DNA from: Persephonella sp.
GTDB taxonomy: Bacteria; Aquificota; Aquificia; Aquificales; Hydrogenothermaceae
NCBI RefSeq assembly: GCF_027023985.1
Contig: NZ_JALVTW010000038.1
Location: 1 to 60,680 of the forward strand
DNA length: 60,680 nt
Reading direction: 5' to 3'
Positions 7,785-16,806 of the stretch are shown here, piece after piece. The notes under the pieces are model-generated. The model saw only the letters and a list, made by a program, of their open reading frames with translations, made no database searches and had not been told where the DNA came from. Position 1 is the first letter of the stretch. Every line of letters begins with the position of its first letter. The translations under genes were made by a program, and so were the position numbers.

Positions 7785-9103
7785 TATAATCTCCAATAAA
7801 GGAATCCTTCATTAATGGCCTTTTCTTTGTTGTATAAACCTTTTATATCTATCAAAACAGGCTTTCCATCTTTTCTCATCAGCTCTTTGTATTTTTTAAA
7901 ATCTAATTCCTCAATAAATGGTCTGTGTTTTACTGCTACTACTATCGCATCATAAGGAGCTTCTTTTTCTATATTGTCTAATAACTCTATTCCATATTCC
8001 TCTTTAACTTCCTCCGGATATGCAAATGGGTCATGTATGTAAACATATATCCCATATTCTTTTAGCTCTTCGTAGACATCTATTACTTTTGTGTTTCTTA
8101 TGTCTGATATGTTCTCTTTAAAGGTTAGTCCTAATATCAGGACTTTACTTCCTTTTACTGCTTTTCCTGCTTTTATTAGTTTCTTTACTGTGTTTTCTGC
8201 TACAAATTTGCCCATATAATCGTTTATTCTTCTTCCTGCCAGTATCACTTCCGGATGGTGTCCTATGGCCTGGGCTTTGAAGGTCAGATAATATGGGTCT
8301 ACGCTTATACAGTGGCCACCCACCAACCCCGGTTCAAATCTAAGGAAATTCCATTTTGTTGATGCTGCTTCTAAGACAGATTTTGTATCTATTTTTAATT
8401 TATTAAATAATACAGACAATTCATTCATAAGGGCTATATTTAAATCCCGTTGAATATTCTCTATTACTTTGGCTGCTTCTGCTGTTTTTATGTCTGGGGC
8501 TTTGTGAACTCCTGCTGTAATTACACTCCCATATAACCTGGCTAAAAATTCAGTCGTTTCTGGTGTATCTCCTGCTACCACTTTTGTAATTTTGTCTATT
8601 GTGTGTTGTTTATCTCCCGGGTTTACCCTCTCCGGTGAATAGCCTACGTTGAAGTCTTTTTTCCATTTTAGGCCGCTTTCTTGTTCTAATATCGGAACGC
8701 ATTCTTCCTCTGTTAGTCCCGGGTATACTGTTGATTCATATACAACTATTGAACCCTTTTGCATGTATTTGCCTACTGTTTTTGTAGCTGATTTGATTGG
8801 TCTAAGGTCTGGTATGTTGTGCTTGTCTATTGGTGTTGGCACAGTAACTATTATTACTTTTGCCTCTGATATTTTCTCAGGATTGTCTGTAAATTCTATA
8901 TTAGACTTTTTAAGTTTTTCTGATTCTACTTCTCTGGTTCTGTCATAGCCTTCTTTTAGTTCTTTTATCCTCTGAGAGTTTATATCAAAGCCTATTACAT
9001 TAAATTTCTGGTCTAACAAAACTGCTAAAGGCAGTCCTACATATCCAAGGCCTATTATGGCTATTTTCTCTTTGTTCCCTTTTGTAAACTCTGAGATTTT
9101 CAA
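7784..9103 (-). CDS. UDP-N-acetyl-hexosamine 6-dehydrogenase (WbpA/TviB/WecC group)
   Basis: A 439-residue nucleotide-sugar dehydrogenase of the UDP-GlcNAc/UDP-ManNAc branch. Motifs: NAD site IAIIGLGYVGLPLAVLL, VTVPTPI, YESTVYPG, SPERVNPGDK, catalytic Cys in GLVGGHCISVDPYYL and the C-terminal LGLTFKENISDIRN. The GGHCISVDPYYL form and the SPERVNPGD segment distinguish it from UDP-glucose dehydrogenases. It would make UDP-GlcNAcA or UDP-ManNAcA for the surface polymer. The substrate cannot be fixed from sequence. Its stop overlaps the MNT antitoxin ATG. Confidence 0.92.
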   Translation of the reverse strand: MKISEFTKGNKEKIAIIGLGYVGLPLAVLLDQKFNVIGFDINSQRIKELKEGYDRTREVESEKLKKSNIEFTDNPEKISEAKVIIVTVPTPIDKHNIPDLRPIKSATKTVGKYMQKGSIVVYESTVYPGLTEEECVPILEQESGLKWKKDFNVGYSPERVNPGDKQHTIDKITKVVAGDTPETTEFLARLYGSVITAGVHKAPDIKTAEAAKVIENIQRDLNIALMNELSVLFNKLKIDTKSVLEAASTKWNFLRFEPGLVGGHCISVDPYYLTFKAQAIGHHPEVILAGRRINDYMGKFVAENTVKKLIKAGKAVKGSKVLILGLTFKENISDIRNTKVIDVYEELKEYGIYVYIHDPFAYPEEVKEEYGIELLDNIEKEAPYDAIVVAVKHRPFIEELDFKKYKELMRKDGKPVLIDIKGLYNKEKAINEGFLYWRL

Positions 9104-9144
9104 AGATTAACCCTCAAAAGAATTTTTTTCTATTTTACTATATA

Positions 9145-9474
9145 TTATGGGTCGCAGACTTTACAGGGACGCAAACCTGCCTTTAAGGCTTTTCTTCTGC
9201 TTTTAAAAATAATTTTATGTTTTATTCTTCTGGCAAATCTACAGTCAGGTCTGTGAAAAACTTTACCTCTGGGTTTTGCCACATAATATGGAGCTTTTTT
9301 ACGGGTTTTCTTCTTTGTATGGATTTTTCTTTTCTTATGCCGTTTGTGATAATGCTTTTTGGGAATGTATTCTTGATATGTCTCTACTTTATAATAGTTA
9401 CCCTTGTTTTCTATTATTGTTTTTTCAAAAGCGAAAGCGCTACCTATAATAAATAAAAATATCAAAAACCACAT
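9145..9474 (-). CDS. Secreted/periplasmic basic protein with Ada-type Zn-binding-like C-terminus
   Basis: The start at ATG 9474 is supported by a strong GGGGAGGGG ribosome site next to it; the product has 109 residues. Residues 1-15 form a signal peptide (WFLIFLFIIGSAFA). A very Lys/His/Arg-rich linker follows (KKHYHKRHKKRKIH...). The last 40 residues have the spacing of the small Ada-like metal-binding fold: KVFHRPDCRFARR, then FKSRRKALKAGLRPCKVC. In Ada this fold binds zinc through four cysteines; here three Cys and one His are candidates. Similar modules occur at the ends of secreted nucleases, but no nuclease domain is present. Function unknown; nucleic-acid or metal binding is a guess. 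Confidence 0.65.
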   Translation of the reverse strand: MWFLIFLFIIGSAFAFEKTIIENKGNYYKVETYQEYIPKKHYHKRHKKRKIHTKKKTRKKAPYYVAKPRGKVFHRPDCRFARRIKHKIIFKSRRKALKAGLRPCKVCDP

Positions 9475-9540
9475 ACCCCTCCCCCTCAAAACAAAATCCA
9501 ATATATATATTTGAATAACTTTTAATTATTTAAGTATAAA

Positions 9541-11352
9541 TCATTCTACGGTTACTGTCTTGGCAAGATTTCTTGGCTGGTCTACATCTTTTCCAAGAAG
9601 GGTTGCTATATGGTAAGAAAGCAGTTGTAAAGGAATTATAGTAAGAATTGGATACAGCGGGTCTATTGTTTCTGGAATATAAATGACATCATCTGAAACC
9701 TGTTTTATCTCTTTATCATTTTCCGTGGCCACAGATAAAACTTTTCCTTTACGGGCTTTTACTTCCTGAACATTAGAAAACATCTTTTCATAAAATCTAT
9801 CCTTTGGAATTACACAAACTACAGGCAGTTTCTCATCTATCAATGCTATTGGACCATGTTTCATTTCTCCTGCAGGATAACCTTCTGCATGTATATAGGA
9901 TATCTCTTTAAGTTTCAAAGCTCCTTCCAGAGCAATAGGATAGTTTATATTTCTGCCTAAAAACAGAAAATCAGTTGCATTCATATATTTATGGGCGAGG
10001 TCTTTAATCTCATTATCTTTTTTCAAGATTTCTTCTACCTTTGAAGGAATATGTAAAAGCTGATTATGGATAAATTCATAATCTTCAAGTGAAATAGTTC
10101 CTTTTCTTAATCCTGCTTCAAGGGCAAATAATAGTAGACTTACTAATTGAGCTGTAAATGTTTTTGTGGCAGCAACCCCAATCTCTGGACCACAATAGGT
10201 GTATAAAACATAATCAGTCTCTCTGGATAAAGAGCTTCCTACAACATTAACAAGACCTATTGTTTTTGCCCCTTCTTTTTTTGCATCTAAAAGTGCAAAT
10301 CTGGTATCTGCTGTCTCCCCAGATTGACTTATACCAAGCACCACAGTTTTTTCATCTATAATCCTGTCCCGGTATCTATACTCAGAGGCATAATCCACCT
10401 CAACCGGAATTCTGGCAAATCTTTCTATCCAAAACTTACCTACAAGTCCTGCATGATAAGATGTTCCACAGGCTATTATATAGAGTCTACTGGTATCCTT
10501 TAATATTTCAAATAGTTCATTATTTTTAGATGAGTTAAATCCGGAAATTGTATCTGCTATTGTTCTAGGCTGTTCGTGTATCTCTTTTTGCATAAAATGT
10601 TTATATCCTGCCTTTTCAGCAACAGAAACGTCCCAGTTTACATGGAAAGGCTTTTTTTCAAGTTTTTTTCCATCTATTGAATAAACCTCAACTTTATTTT
10701 TTGTCAGGACAGCGATTTCCCCATCCTCAAGGGCAATAAAATCTTTTGTATATTCTAAAACTGCAGGGATATCAGATGCTATAAAGTTTTCATCTTCACC
10801 AAGACCAATAATTAATGGGCTACCTTTTTTAATTGCCACAATTTTATCAGGTTCATATGTAGATATAACCCCTACTGCATAGGCACCTTCCAACCTTTTT
10901 GCTACTTTAAAGGTTGTTTCCAGTAAATCCCCTGTATATAAATCCTCAAACAGATGGGCTATGACTTCTGTATCTGTTTCAGACTTGAATTTATAACCTT
11001 TATCCATTAGTTCTTTTTTTAATTCCATATAGTTTTCTATTATTCCGTTGTGAACAATAGATATTGTTCCTTTCTGGCTGGTATGTGGATGAGCATTTTC
11101 TATTGTTGGAGCACCATGGGTTGCCCAGCGGGTATGTCCAAGTCCTATATGTCCTTCTATCTTTTTACCCCATAGATGTTCCTGAAGGTCTCTTATTTTT
11201 CCCACCTGTTTTTCAACAATAATTTTGTCTCCAGATTTATCTATAACTGCTATACCGGCAGAATCATATCCCCTGTATTCCAGTCTTTGAAGTCCATAAA
11301 GTAAAACCGGAACAGCATTTCTTTTGCCTACATAGCCTATAATTCCGCACAT
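9541..11352 (-). CDS. glmS: Glutamine-fructose-6-phosphate aminotransferase (isomerizing)
   Basis: GlmS makes glucosamine-6-phosphate from fructose-6-phosphate and glutamine, the entry to UDP-GlcNAc for peptidoglycan, LPS and the glycan genes downstream. The 603 residues are standard. The N-terminus MCGIIGYVG carries the nucleophile Cys after Met removal; GHTRWATHG and HNGIIENY complete the glutaminase domain. Two SIS domains follow (ACGTSYHAG, SQSGETADT, then EGALKLKEISYIHAEGY and GEMKHGPIALI), and the end LAKTVTVE is the family C-terminal tail. It is divergent from the thioredoxin-like gene at 11427, with a palindrome in the shared gap. Confidence 0.97.
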   Translation of the reverse strand: MCGIIGYVGKRNAVPVLLYGLQRLEYRGYDSAGIAVIDKSGDKIIVEKQVGKIRDLQEHLWGKKIEGHIGLGHTRWATHGAPTIENAHPHTSQKGTISIVHNGIIENYMELKKELMDKGYKFKSETDTEVIAHLFEDLYTGDLLETTFKVAKRLEGAYAVGVISTYEPDKIVAIKKGSPLIIGLGEDENFIASDIPAVLEYTKDFIALEDGEIAVLTKNKVEVYSIDGKKLEKKPFHVNWDVSVAEKAGYKHFMQKEIHEQPRTIADTISGFNSSKNNELFEILKDTSRLYIIACGTSYHAGLVGKFWIERFARIPVEVDYASEYRYRDRIIDEKTVVLGISQSGETADTRFALLDAKKEGAKTIGLVNVVGSSLSRETDYVLYTYCGPEIGVAATKTFTAQLVSLLLFALEAGLRKGTISLEDYEFIHNQLLHIPSKVEEILKKDNEIKDLAHKYMNATDFLFLGRNINYPIALEGALKLKEISYIHAEGYPAGEMKHGPIALIDEKLPVVCVIPKDRFYEKMFSNVQEVKARKGKVLSVATENDKEIKQVSDDVIYIPETIDPLYPILTIIPLQLLSYHIATLLGKDVDQPRNLAKTVTVE

Positions 11353-11369
11353 AATTTTCCCCCATAAAC

Positions 11370-11381
11370 TTACAGCTGTAA
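11370..11381. promoter_or_regulatory. Perfect 12-bp palindrome in the glmS / thioredoxin-like divergent promoter region
   Basis: TTACAGCTGTAA lies in the 74-base gap between two divergent genes, 18 bases upstream of the glmS ATG, close to TATAAT-like boxes on both strands. This is a plausible repressor or activator site, but no cognate regulator is encoded in the window. Confidence 0.35.
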
Positions 11382-11426
11382 CTATATTATAATAAAGACT
11401 TAATTCATATAATTTTCGGAGGAAAA

Positions 11427-12032
11427 ATGCTTTCCGATGAAGTAAAAAACAATCTTAAAAAAGAGTTTGAAAAATTAATAGAACCTGTTCAGCTTATTCT
11501 AAGAAAAAATGAAAAACCTGTTTCTGATGAAATAGAAGAGCTTTTGAAAGAGATTTCTAATTTATCAGAAAAAATATCTTTAGTGGTTTCAGACAGGCTT
11601 AATTGTTACGGATATCCCTGTATATCAATTCGGCAAAAGGATATAGACTTTGGAATTAGATTTATGGGAAAACCTGATGGAGGAGAATTTCCTTCTTTTA
11701 TAAAAACAATATTGATGGTTTCCAGAAACGAGTATGACCTGACAGAAAGAACTGTTGAATTTCTGGAAGAAATAGACCAGCCTGTTGACATAAAAATATT
11801 TATAACAAAAAGCTGTGGATGGTGTCCGCCTACAATATTAAAAATGTTCAGCTTTGCAATGGTAAATAAGAACATTACGGCTACAGCTATTGATTGCTAT
11901 GAGTTTTCAGAAATGGCTATAAAATACAACGTTGCAGCTGTTCCTAAAGTTGTTATTAATGATAAGGCTGAGTTTGTCGGTTTAAAAGAAGAAAATGAAA
12001 TTTTAGGACATATTTTTGGAGCTATATCCTGA
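11427..12032 (+). CDS. Protein disulfide oxidoreductase-like, thioredoxin-fold protein
   Basis: A 201-residue protein whose second half is a thioredoxin fold with the redox motif KSCGWCPPT (CxxCPP), and a cis-Pro segment AAVPKVVIN. The first half resembles the redox-inactive thioredoxin unit of PDO/PDI-like proteins of thermophiles (VVSDRLNCYGYPCISI). Such proteins form or shuffle disulfides in the cytoplasm of hyperthermophiles. The usual PDO motif is CPYC, so the CGWC form is a little unusual. Its stop shares a base with the dxr ATG (TGATG), so it is translationally coupled to isoprenoid synthesis. A ribosome site CGGAGGA precedes the ATG. Confidence 0.8.
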   Translation: MLSDEVKNNLKKEFEKLIEPVQLILRKNEKPVSDEIEELLKEISNLSEKISLVVSDRLNCYGYPCISIRQKDIDFGIRFMGKPDGGEFPSFIKTILMVSRNEYDLTERTVEFLEEIDQPVDIKIFITKSCGWCPPTILKMFSFAMVNKNITATAIDCYEFSEMAIKYNVAAVPKVVINDKAEFVGLKEENEILGHIFGAIS

Positions 12033-13153
12033 TGAAAACACTGGCAGTTTTAGGCTCCACAGGTTCTATCGGAACTCAGACACTGGATATAGTCAAAAAA
12101 CATCCAGACAAGCTAAAGGTTAATCTTCTTGCAGCTTCCCGTTTATCTGAGACTCTTTTAAAGCAAATTCAGGAATTTCAACCTGAATATGTATATATAA
12201 AAGAAGGTGCTAATTTACCGGAAGTAAAAGTTCTAAGCGGAGAAGAAGGACTTGAGGCAATTGCAAACCTGGATATAGACCTATTTATAAATGGAATTGC
12301 AGGAATAGCAGGAATAAAACCCACTTATTTGCTTTTGAAAAACAACAAAAAATTAGCTACAGCAAATAAAGAAGCAATTATATGTCTTGGAGAAATCCTG
12401 AAAGATAAATACTCTGATATAATTCCCATTGACAGTGAGCATTCAGCCATATTTCAGTGCTTACAAAACGGAAAAAAAGAAGAAGTAAGCAAGGTTATTT
12501 TAACTGCTTCCGGGGGACCATTCTGGAAGAGAAATAATCTAAAAGGTATTACAGTAGAAGAGGCATTAAACCATCCTAAATGGAAAATGGGTAAAAAAGT
12601 TACAATTGACAGTGCCACATTAATGAACAAAGGTTTAGAAATAATAGAAGCCCATTATTTATTTAATATTCCCTATGAAAAAATAGAAGCTGTTATACAT
12701 CCCCAAAGCATTGTTCATGGTCTTGTTGAGTTTATAGACGGCAGTATTATTGCAAATCTATCAAATCCTGATATGAGAATACCTATAAGCTATGCAATTT
12801 CTTATCCGGATAGATGGGAAACCGGAGTTCAAAAGTTAAATCTTTTTGAAGCAGGAAATCTTGAGTTTTACAAACCAGATGAAAACAAATTCCCTCTGCT
12901 AAAAATAGCAAAAGAAGCAGGAAAAAAAGGGGGGGCTTATCCTATAGTGCTTACAGTTGCAGATGAAATGGCTGTTCAACTATTTTTAGAAGAAAAAATA
13001 GATTTCACAGAAATTCCACAGGTTGTAAATAATGTTTTACAGGAAGCTGATTTTCCTGCGCCAAAAAATTATGAAGATGTTATATCAATCATAGAAGAAA
13101 CAAAAATTTTATTTGAAAATTTAATCCAAAAAACAGGAGGCAAAATTGCTTAG
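12032..13153 (+). CDS. dxr: 1-deoxy-D-xylulose 5-phosphate reductoisomerase
   Basis: Dxr converts DXP to 2-C-methyl-D-erythritol 4-phosphate, the committed step of the MEP isoprenoid pathway, with NADPH and a divalent metal. The 373 residues begin with the NADPH-binding loop LGSTGSIGTQTLDI. Further motifs are NGIAGIAG, ATANKEAIICLG, the metal site PIDSEHSAIFQCLQ and IDSATLMNKGLEIIEAHYLF, and the substrate loop HPQSIVHGLVEFIDGS. It is coupled to the gene before it and overlaps rseP by eight bases, a dxr-rseP order seen in many bacteria. Confidence 0.97.
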   Translation: MKTLAVLGSTGSIGTQTLDIVKKHPDKLKVNLLAASRLSETLLKQIQEFQPEYVYIKEGANLPEVKVLSGEEGLEAIANLDIDLFINGIAGIAGIKPTYLLLKNNKKLATANKEAIICLGEILKDKYSDIIPIDSEHSAIFQCLQNGKKEEVSKVILTASGGPFWKRNNLKGITVEEALNHPKWKMGKKVTIDSATLMNKGLEIIEAHYLFNIPYEKIEAVIHPQSIVHGLVEFIDGSIIANLSNPDMRIPISYAISYPDRWETGVQKLNLFEAGNLEFYKPDENKFPLLKIAKEAGKKGGAYPIVLTVADEMAVQLFLEEKIDFTEIPQVVNNVLQEADFPAPKNYEDVISIIEETKILFENLIQKTGGKIA

Positions 13154-14480
13154 TTTACTGGCATTCGTGATAATGTTAGGTGTTTTAATTACTATACACG
13201 AGTTTGGGCATTTTATATTTGCCCGTATGTTCGGGGTAAAAGTTGAGGTCTTCTCCATAGGATTTGGACCTGCGATATTCAAATGGAAAGGTAAAGAAAC
13301 TGTTTACCAGATAGCTGCTATTCCCCTTGGTGGTTATGTAAAAATGTATGGTGAAGACTCTATGACAGAACCAATTCAAGGGGAAACAGAAAAAGAAGCA
13401 TATCAAGACCCCCGCTCATTTGCAGCAAAGCCAAGATGGCAAAAAATGCTTATCGCATTTGCAGGACCTTTGTTCAATATTATCCTTGCTGTTATTCTGG
13501 TTGCAGCTGCCTATATGGTAGGAGTTTTTGAACCTAAATATATGAAAGAACCTGTGGTGGTTGGTTACGTTGTTCCTGACTCTCCTGCAGCTAAAGCCGG
13601 ATTAAAACCATTTGATAAAATTGTAGCTATAAATGGGAAGCCTATCAAAAACTGGAAACAGTTCACTGTTGAGATTACCATGAAAGCCGGTATGAAGGTA
13701 AACCTTGAAGTGATAAGAAACGGTAAAAAAATAACAATTCCTATGGAAATTCCTGAAAATATAACAAAGCAATCAATAGGTATATCCCCGTTAATACCTC
13801 CTAAGATAGGTAAAATTTTACCTGACTTCCCGGCTGCCAAAGCAGGACTAAAAGAAGGGGATGAAATTCTTGCAATAAATGGAAAACCTGTCCGAAGCTG
13901 GTATGAAATTGTTAATGTCTTATCCAAGATAAAAGATAAAAAGCCAGTAACCCTTATGGTTAGAAGGGGGAAAAGGGTATTCAGTGTTCAGGTCATTCCT
14001 GAATTTAATAAACAATTAAATAAATATGTCATAGGAATTGCACCGGTTTATGAAGCAGAAATTAAAAGATACGGCTTTGTGGAAGCCTTTAAGAAAAGTA
14101 TTCAGAAAAATATGGAGATGAGTGTTCTCCTGTATGACTTTTTCAAAGATATTGTTACAGGAAAAAAATCACTTCAAGAGATTAAAAATAACCTTGGAGG
14201 TCCTATATCAATAGCTAAATATTCTGGCGGAGCACTGGAAAGCGGACTTGGGAATTATCTATTTTTCTCAGGATTTATATCCTTACAGCTTGGTTATCTT
14301 AACCTGCTACCTATACCTGTTCTTGATGGTGGACTGATTTTTATTCTGCTTATTGAAACAATTATCAGAAGGCCTTTACCTGAAAAAGCAAAAGAGTATT
14401 TAGCTTATGTTGGCTTTGCTATTATCGGCGTAATTATGATATTTGCTATTTTCAACGATATTTTAAGGGTTCTACAATAG
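13146..14480 (+). CDS. rseP: Site-2 intramembrane zinc metalloprotease RseP
   Basis: RseP cleaves membrane-spanning anti-sigma factors and leftover signal peptides within the inner membrane. The zinc site HEFGHFIFA is at about residue 18 in the first membrane helix, and the third ligand region NLLPIPVLDGG is near residue 390. Two PDZ-like modules lie between (GYVVPDSPAAKAGLKPFD; ILPDFPAAKAGLKEGD), which gate substrate entry. The start is a TTG preceded by GGAGG inside the end of dxr. The length of 444 residues is normal. No anti-sigma/sigma gene is adjacent. Confidence 0.95.
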   Translation: MLSLLAFVIMLGVLITIHEFGHFIFARMFGVKVEVFSIGFGPAIFKWKGKETVYQIAAIPLGGYVKMYGEDSMTEPIQGETEKEAYQDPRSFAAKPRWQKMLIAFAGPLFNIILAVILVAAAYMVGVFEPKYMKEPVVVGYVVPDSPAAKAGLKPFDKIVAINGKPIKNWKQFTVEITMKAGMKVNLEVIRNGKKITIPMEIPENITKQSIGISPLIPPKIGKILPDFPAAKAGLKEGDEILAINGKPVRSWYEIVNVLSKIKDKKPVTLMVRRGKRVFSVQVIPEFNKQLNKYVIGIAPVYEAEIKRYGFVEAFKKSIQKNMEMSVLLYDFFKDIVTGKKSLQEIKNNLGGPISIAKYSGGALESGLGNYLFFSGFISLQLGYLNLLPIPVLDGGLIFILLIETIIRRPLPEKAKEYLAYVGFAIIGVIMIFAIFNDILRVLQ

Positions 14481-14501
14481 ATAAAAAAAGATGGAGCAAA
14501 G

Positions 14502-14984
14502 ATGGCAAAAACAAGGGTAGGAATTATACTGCTTAGTGGAACTCTTGATAAAGCAATGCCTGCTTTTATTCTGGCAAACACTGCAGCGGCCATGGGTATG
14601 GAAGCAGGTATATTCTTTAGTTTTTACGGACTAAATGTAATTCATAAAGAAAAGATTAAACAGCTTAAAGTGTCTCCAATAGGTAATCCTGCTATGCCGA
14701 TGCCTTTTCCAGTGCCGCAAATCTTAACAGTTATGCCAGGTATGATGGATTTTGCAACAAATATGATGAAAAAGATGATGGCAGAGCATAAAATTCCTTC
14801 CATAGAACAGCTCGTTCAACAGGCAATAGACCTTGAAGTAAAACTATATCCTTGTAAAACTGCAATGCAGCTATTTGGATATAAAAAAGAAGACCTTATT
14901 GACGGAGTAGAAGAACCAGCAGGAGCTGCAACATTTTTAAATTTTGTAAATCAGGCAGAAAAACCTATAGTTATGAATTTTTAA
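14502..14984 (+). CDS. DsrE/DsrF-like family protein
   Basis: A 160-residue protein of the DsrE-like fold: N-terminal strand RVGIILLSGTLDKAMPAF, then ANTAAAMGMEAGIFFSFYGL, a Met/Pro-rich middle, and a single conserved Cys in LYPCKTAMQLFGY. This Cys-containing form, with many methionines in an extended insert, is common in sulfur-oxidising and thermophilic organisms and is thought to carry sulfur as a persulfide. Twenty-one bases separate it from rseP, so it may be cotranscribed. The exact partner is unknown. Confidence 0.75.
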   Translation: MAKTRVGIILLSGTLDKAMPAFILANTAAAMGMEAGIFFSFYGLNVIHKEKIKQLKVSPIGNPAMPMPFPVPQILTVMPGMMDFATNMMKKMMAEHKIPSIEQLVQQAIDLEVKLYPCKTAMQLFGYKKEDLIDGVEEPAGAATFLNFVNQAEKPIVMNF

Positions 14985-15090
14985 GCCTTATTTGATTTTA
15001 TTTACCTTTCCCCATCTATAGAAATATATATAAGGCTTATGATATAGTTTATAATAATTTCTCTAAGAAATGCTTTTGGGAGGCAAGATT

Positions 15091-16800
15091 ATGTTAAATT
15101 ACGATGTTTTGATTGTTGGTGCCGGTGGCGGTGGATTAATGGCAGCCCTTGAAGCAAGTAAAGCAAAAGATGTAAAAGTTGGAGTTGTAACAAAAGTTTA
15201 TCCTACCCGTTCACATACAGGTGCAGCTCAGGGTGGAATAAATGCAGCCTTAGCAAACGTTGACCCATCAGATAGTCCTGAAGTTCATACATTTGATACT
15301 GTAAAAGGTTCTGACTATCTGGGAGACCAGGACGCAATTGAGTTTATGTGTAATGAAGCTCCAAAAAGAATTTATGAACTTGAACATTTAGGGGTTCCAT
15401 TCTCCAGACTTCCAGATGGAAGAATAGCACAAAGACCTTTCGGTGGTGCAGGATTCCCAAGAACGTGTTATGCAGCTGATAAAACAGGACACGTAATACT
15501 TCATACCCTTTACGAACAATGTCTCAAAAAGGATGTTGAGTTTTTAAATGAATGGTTTGTGAAAGAGCTTTTAGTTGATAACGGTGAAGCCAAAGGTGTT
15601 GTTGCCATAGATATAAGAAGCGGAGAAGTTCATGTTATAAAAGCAAAAGCCATTATCTTTGCAACCGGTGGATACGCAAGGGTTTACTGGGTAAGAAACT
15701 CTAATGCTATTGGTTCTACCGGAGACGGAGTTGCCCTTTGTTACAGAGCAGGAATTCCAATTAAGGATATGGAGTTTGTCCAGTTTCACCCAACAGGATT
15801 AAGGTCAACAGGTATTCTTGTTACAGAAGGTGCAAGGGGTGAAGGTGGTTATCTTATAAATAACAAAGGCGAGAGATTTATGGAAAGATACGCCCCAAAT
15901 AAAATGGAACTCGCTCCAAGGGATATGGTTGCAAGGGCTATTGAAACTGAAATCCTTGAAGGTAGAGGCTGGGGTGAAGGAATGATGGCTTATGTCCATC
16001 TTGACCTCAGACACTTAGGTGCTAAAAAGATCAAAGAAAGACTTCCACAGATTAGAATGCTGGCAATAGATTTTGAAGGTGTTGACCCTATTGAAGAGCC
16101 AATTCCGGTAAGACCAACAGCTCACTACTCAATGGGTGGTATCCATGTAGAAGATTACAAAACTTCAATGACACCTGTTAAAGGTGTATTCGCTGTTGGT
16201 GAATGTGCCTGTGTTTCTGTTCACGGTGCAAATAGGCTCGGTGGAAACTCACTTCTTGATATTGTTGTATTTGGAAAACCTGCAGGTGCAGCTGCAGTAG
16301 AATATGCAAGAAACAAACCTGAAGATACAACATACAACTATAAGGCTGAAGAAGAAAGAGCAAGAAGAGAAGTAGAAGAGCTGCTTAAGAAAGAAGGCAC
16401 AGAAAATATAAACGATATTAGAATGGAAATGGCTCAAACAATGTGGGATAAAGTTGGTATTTTTAGAGAAGAAAAACCAATGCAAGAAGCCATTGAGAAA
16501 ATAAAAGAGCTTAAAGAAAGGTATAAAAATCTTGCTCCTGGAGATAGTGGAAAATTATTTAACACAGCTCTGATAAATTACCTTGAACTTGGATACCTCC
16601 TTGACCTTGCTGAAGTTATAGCTATTACAGCAGAAATGAGAAAAGAGTCAAGGGGTGCCCATGCAAGAAGAGACTATCCTGAAAGGGATGACGAGAACTT
16701 CCTGAAACACTCCCTTGCTTATTACACAGAAGATGGTCCAAAAATTGAATATACAGAAGTAAAAATTACAAAATATCAACCACAGGAAAGAAAATACTAA
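15091..16800 (+). CDS. sdhA: Succinate dehydrogenase/fumarate reductase flavoprotein subunit
   Basis: The catalytic FAD subunit that interconverts succinate and fumarate at the cytoplasmic face of the inner membrane. The start ATG at 15091 follows GGGAGG; 569 residues result. Motifs: FAD site VLIVGAGGGGLMAALEA, the covalent-FAD segment RSHTGAAQGGINAAL, QFHPTGL, GARGEGGYLINNKGERFM, the catalytic-region APRDMVARAIE, and HYSMGGIHV. A C-terminal helical domain ends RRDYPERDDENF...KY. No iron-sulfur or membrane-anchor subunit is adjacent, so those must be elsewhere; direction (oxidative or the reductive TCA cycle used by Aquificota) cannot be told. A strong terminator follows. Confidence 0.93.
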   Translation: MLNYDVLIVGAGGGGLMAALEASKAKDVKVGVVTKVYPTRSHTGAAQGGINAALANVDPSDSPEVHTFDTVKGSDYLGDQDAIEFMCNEAPKRIYELEHLGVPFSRLPDGRIAQRPFGGAGFPRTCYAADKTGHVILHTLYEQCLKKDVEFLNEWFVKELLVDNGEAKGVVAIDIRSGEVHVIKAKAIIFATGGYARVYWVRNSNAIGSTGDGVALCYRAGIPIKDMEFVQFHPTGLRSTGILVTEGARGEGGYLINNKGERFMERYAPNKMELAPRDMVARAIETEILEGRGWGEGMMAYVHLDLRHLGAKKIKERLPQIRMLAIDFEGVDPIEEPIPVRPTAHYSMGGIHVEDYKTSMTPVKGVFAVGECACVSVHGANRLGGNSLLDIVVFGKPAGAAAVEYARNKPEDTTYNYKAEEERARREVEELLKKEGTENINDIRMEMAQTMWDKVGIFREEKPMQEAIEKIKELKERYKNLAPGDSGKLFNTALINYLELGYLLDLAEVIAITAEMRKESRGAHARRDYPERDDENFLKHSLAYYTEDGPKIEYTEVKITKYQPQERKY

Positions 16801-16806
16801 AAATCA

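Noticed and set aside
9217-9456. Plus-strand 79-residue frame opposite the Zn-module gene
   Set aside because: Cys/Phe-rich low-complexity shadow of the basic minus-strand gene; no ribosome site.
15571-16485. Several minus-strand frames of 60-78 residues opposite sdhA
   Set aside because: They are shadows of the strongly supported sdhA frame and have no family match or ribosome site.
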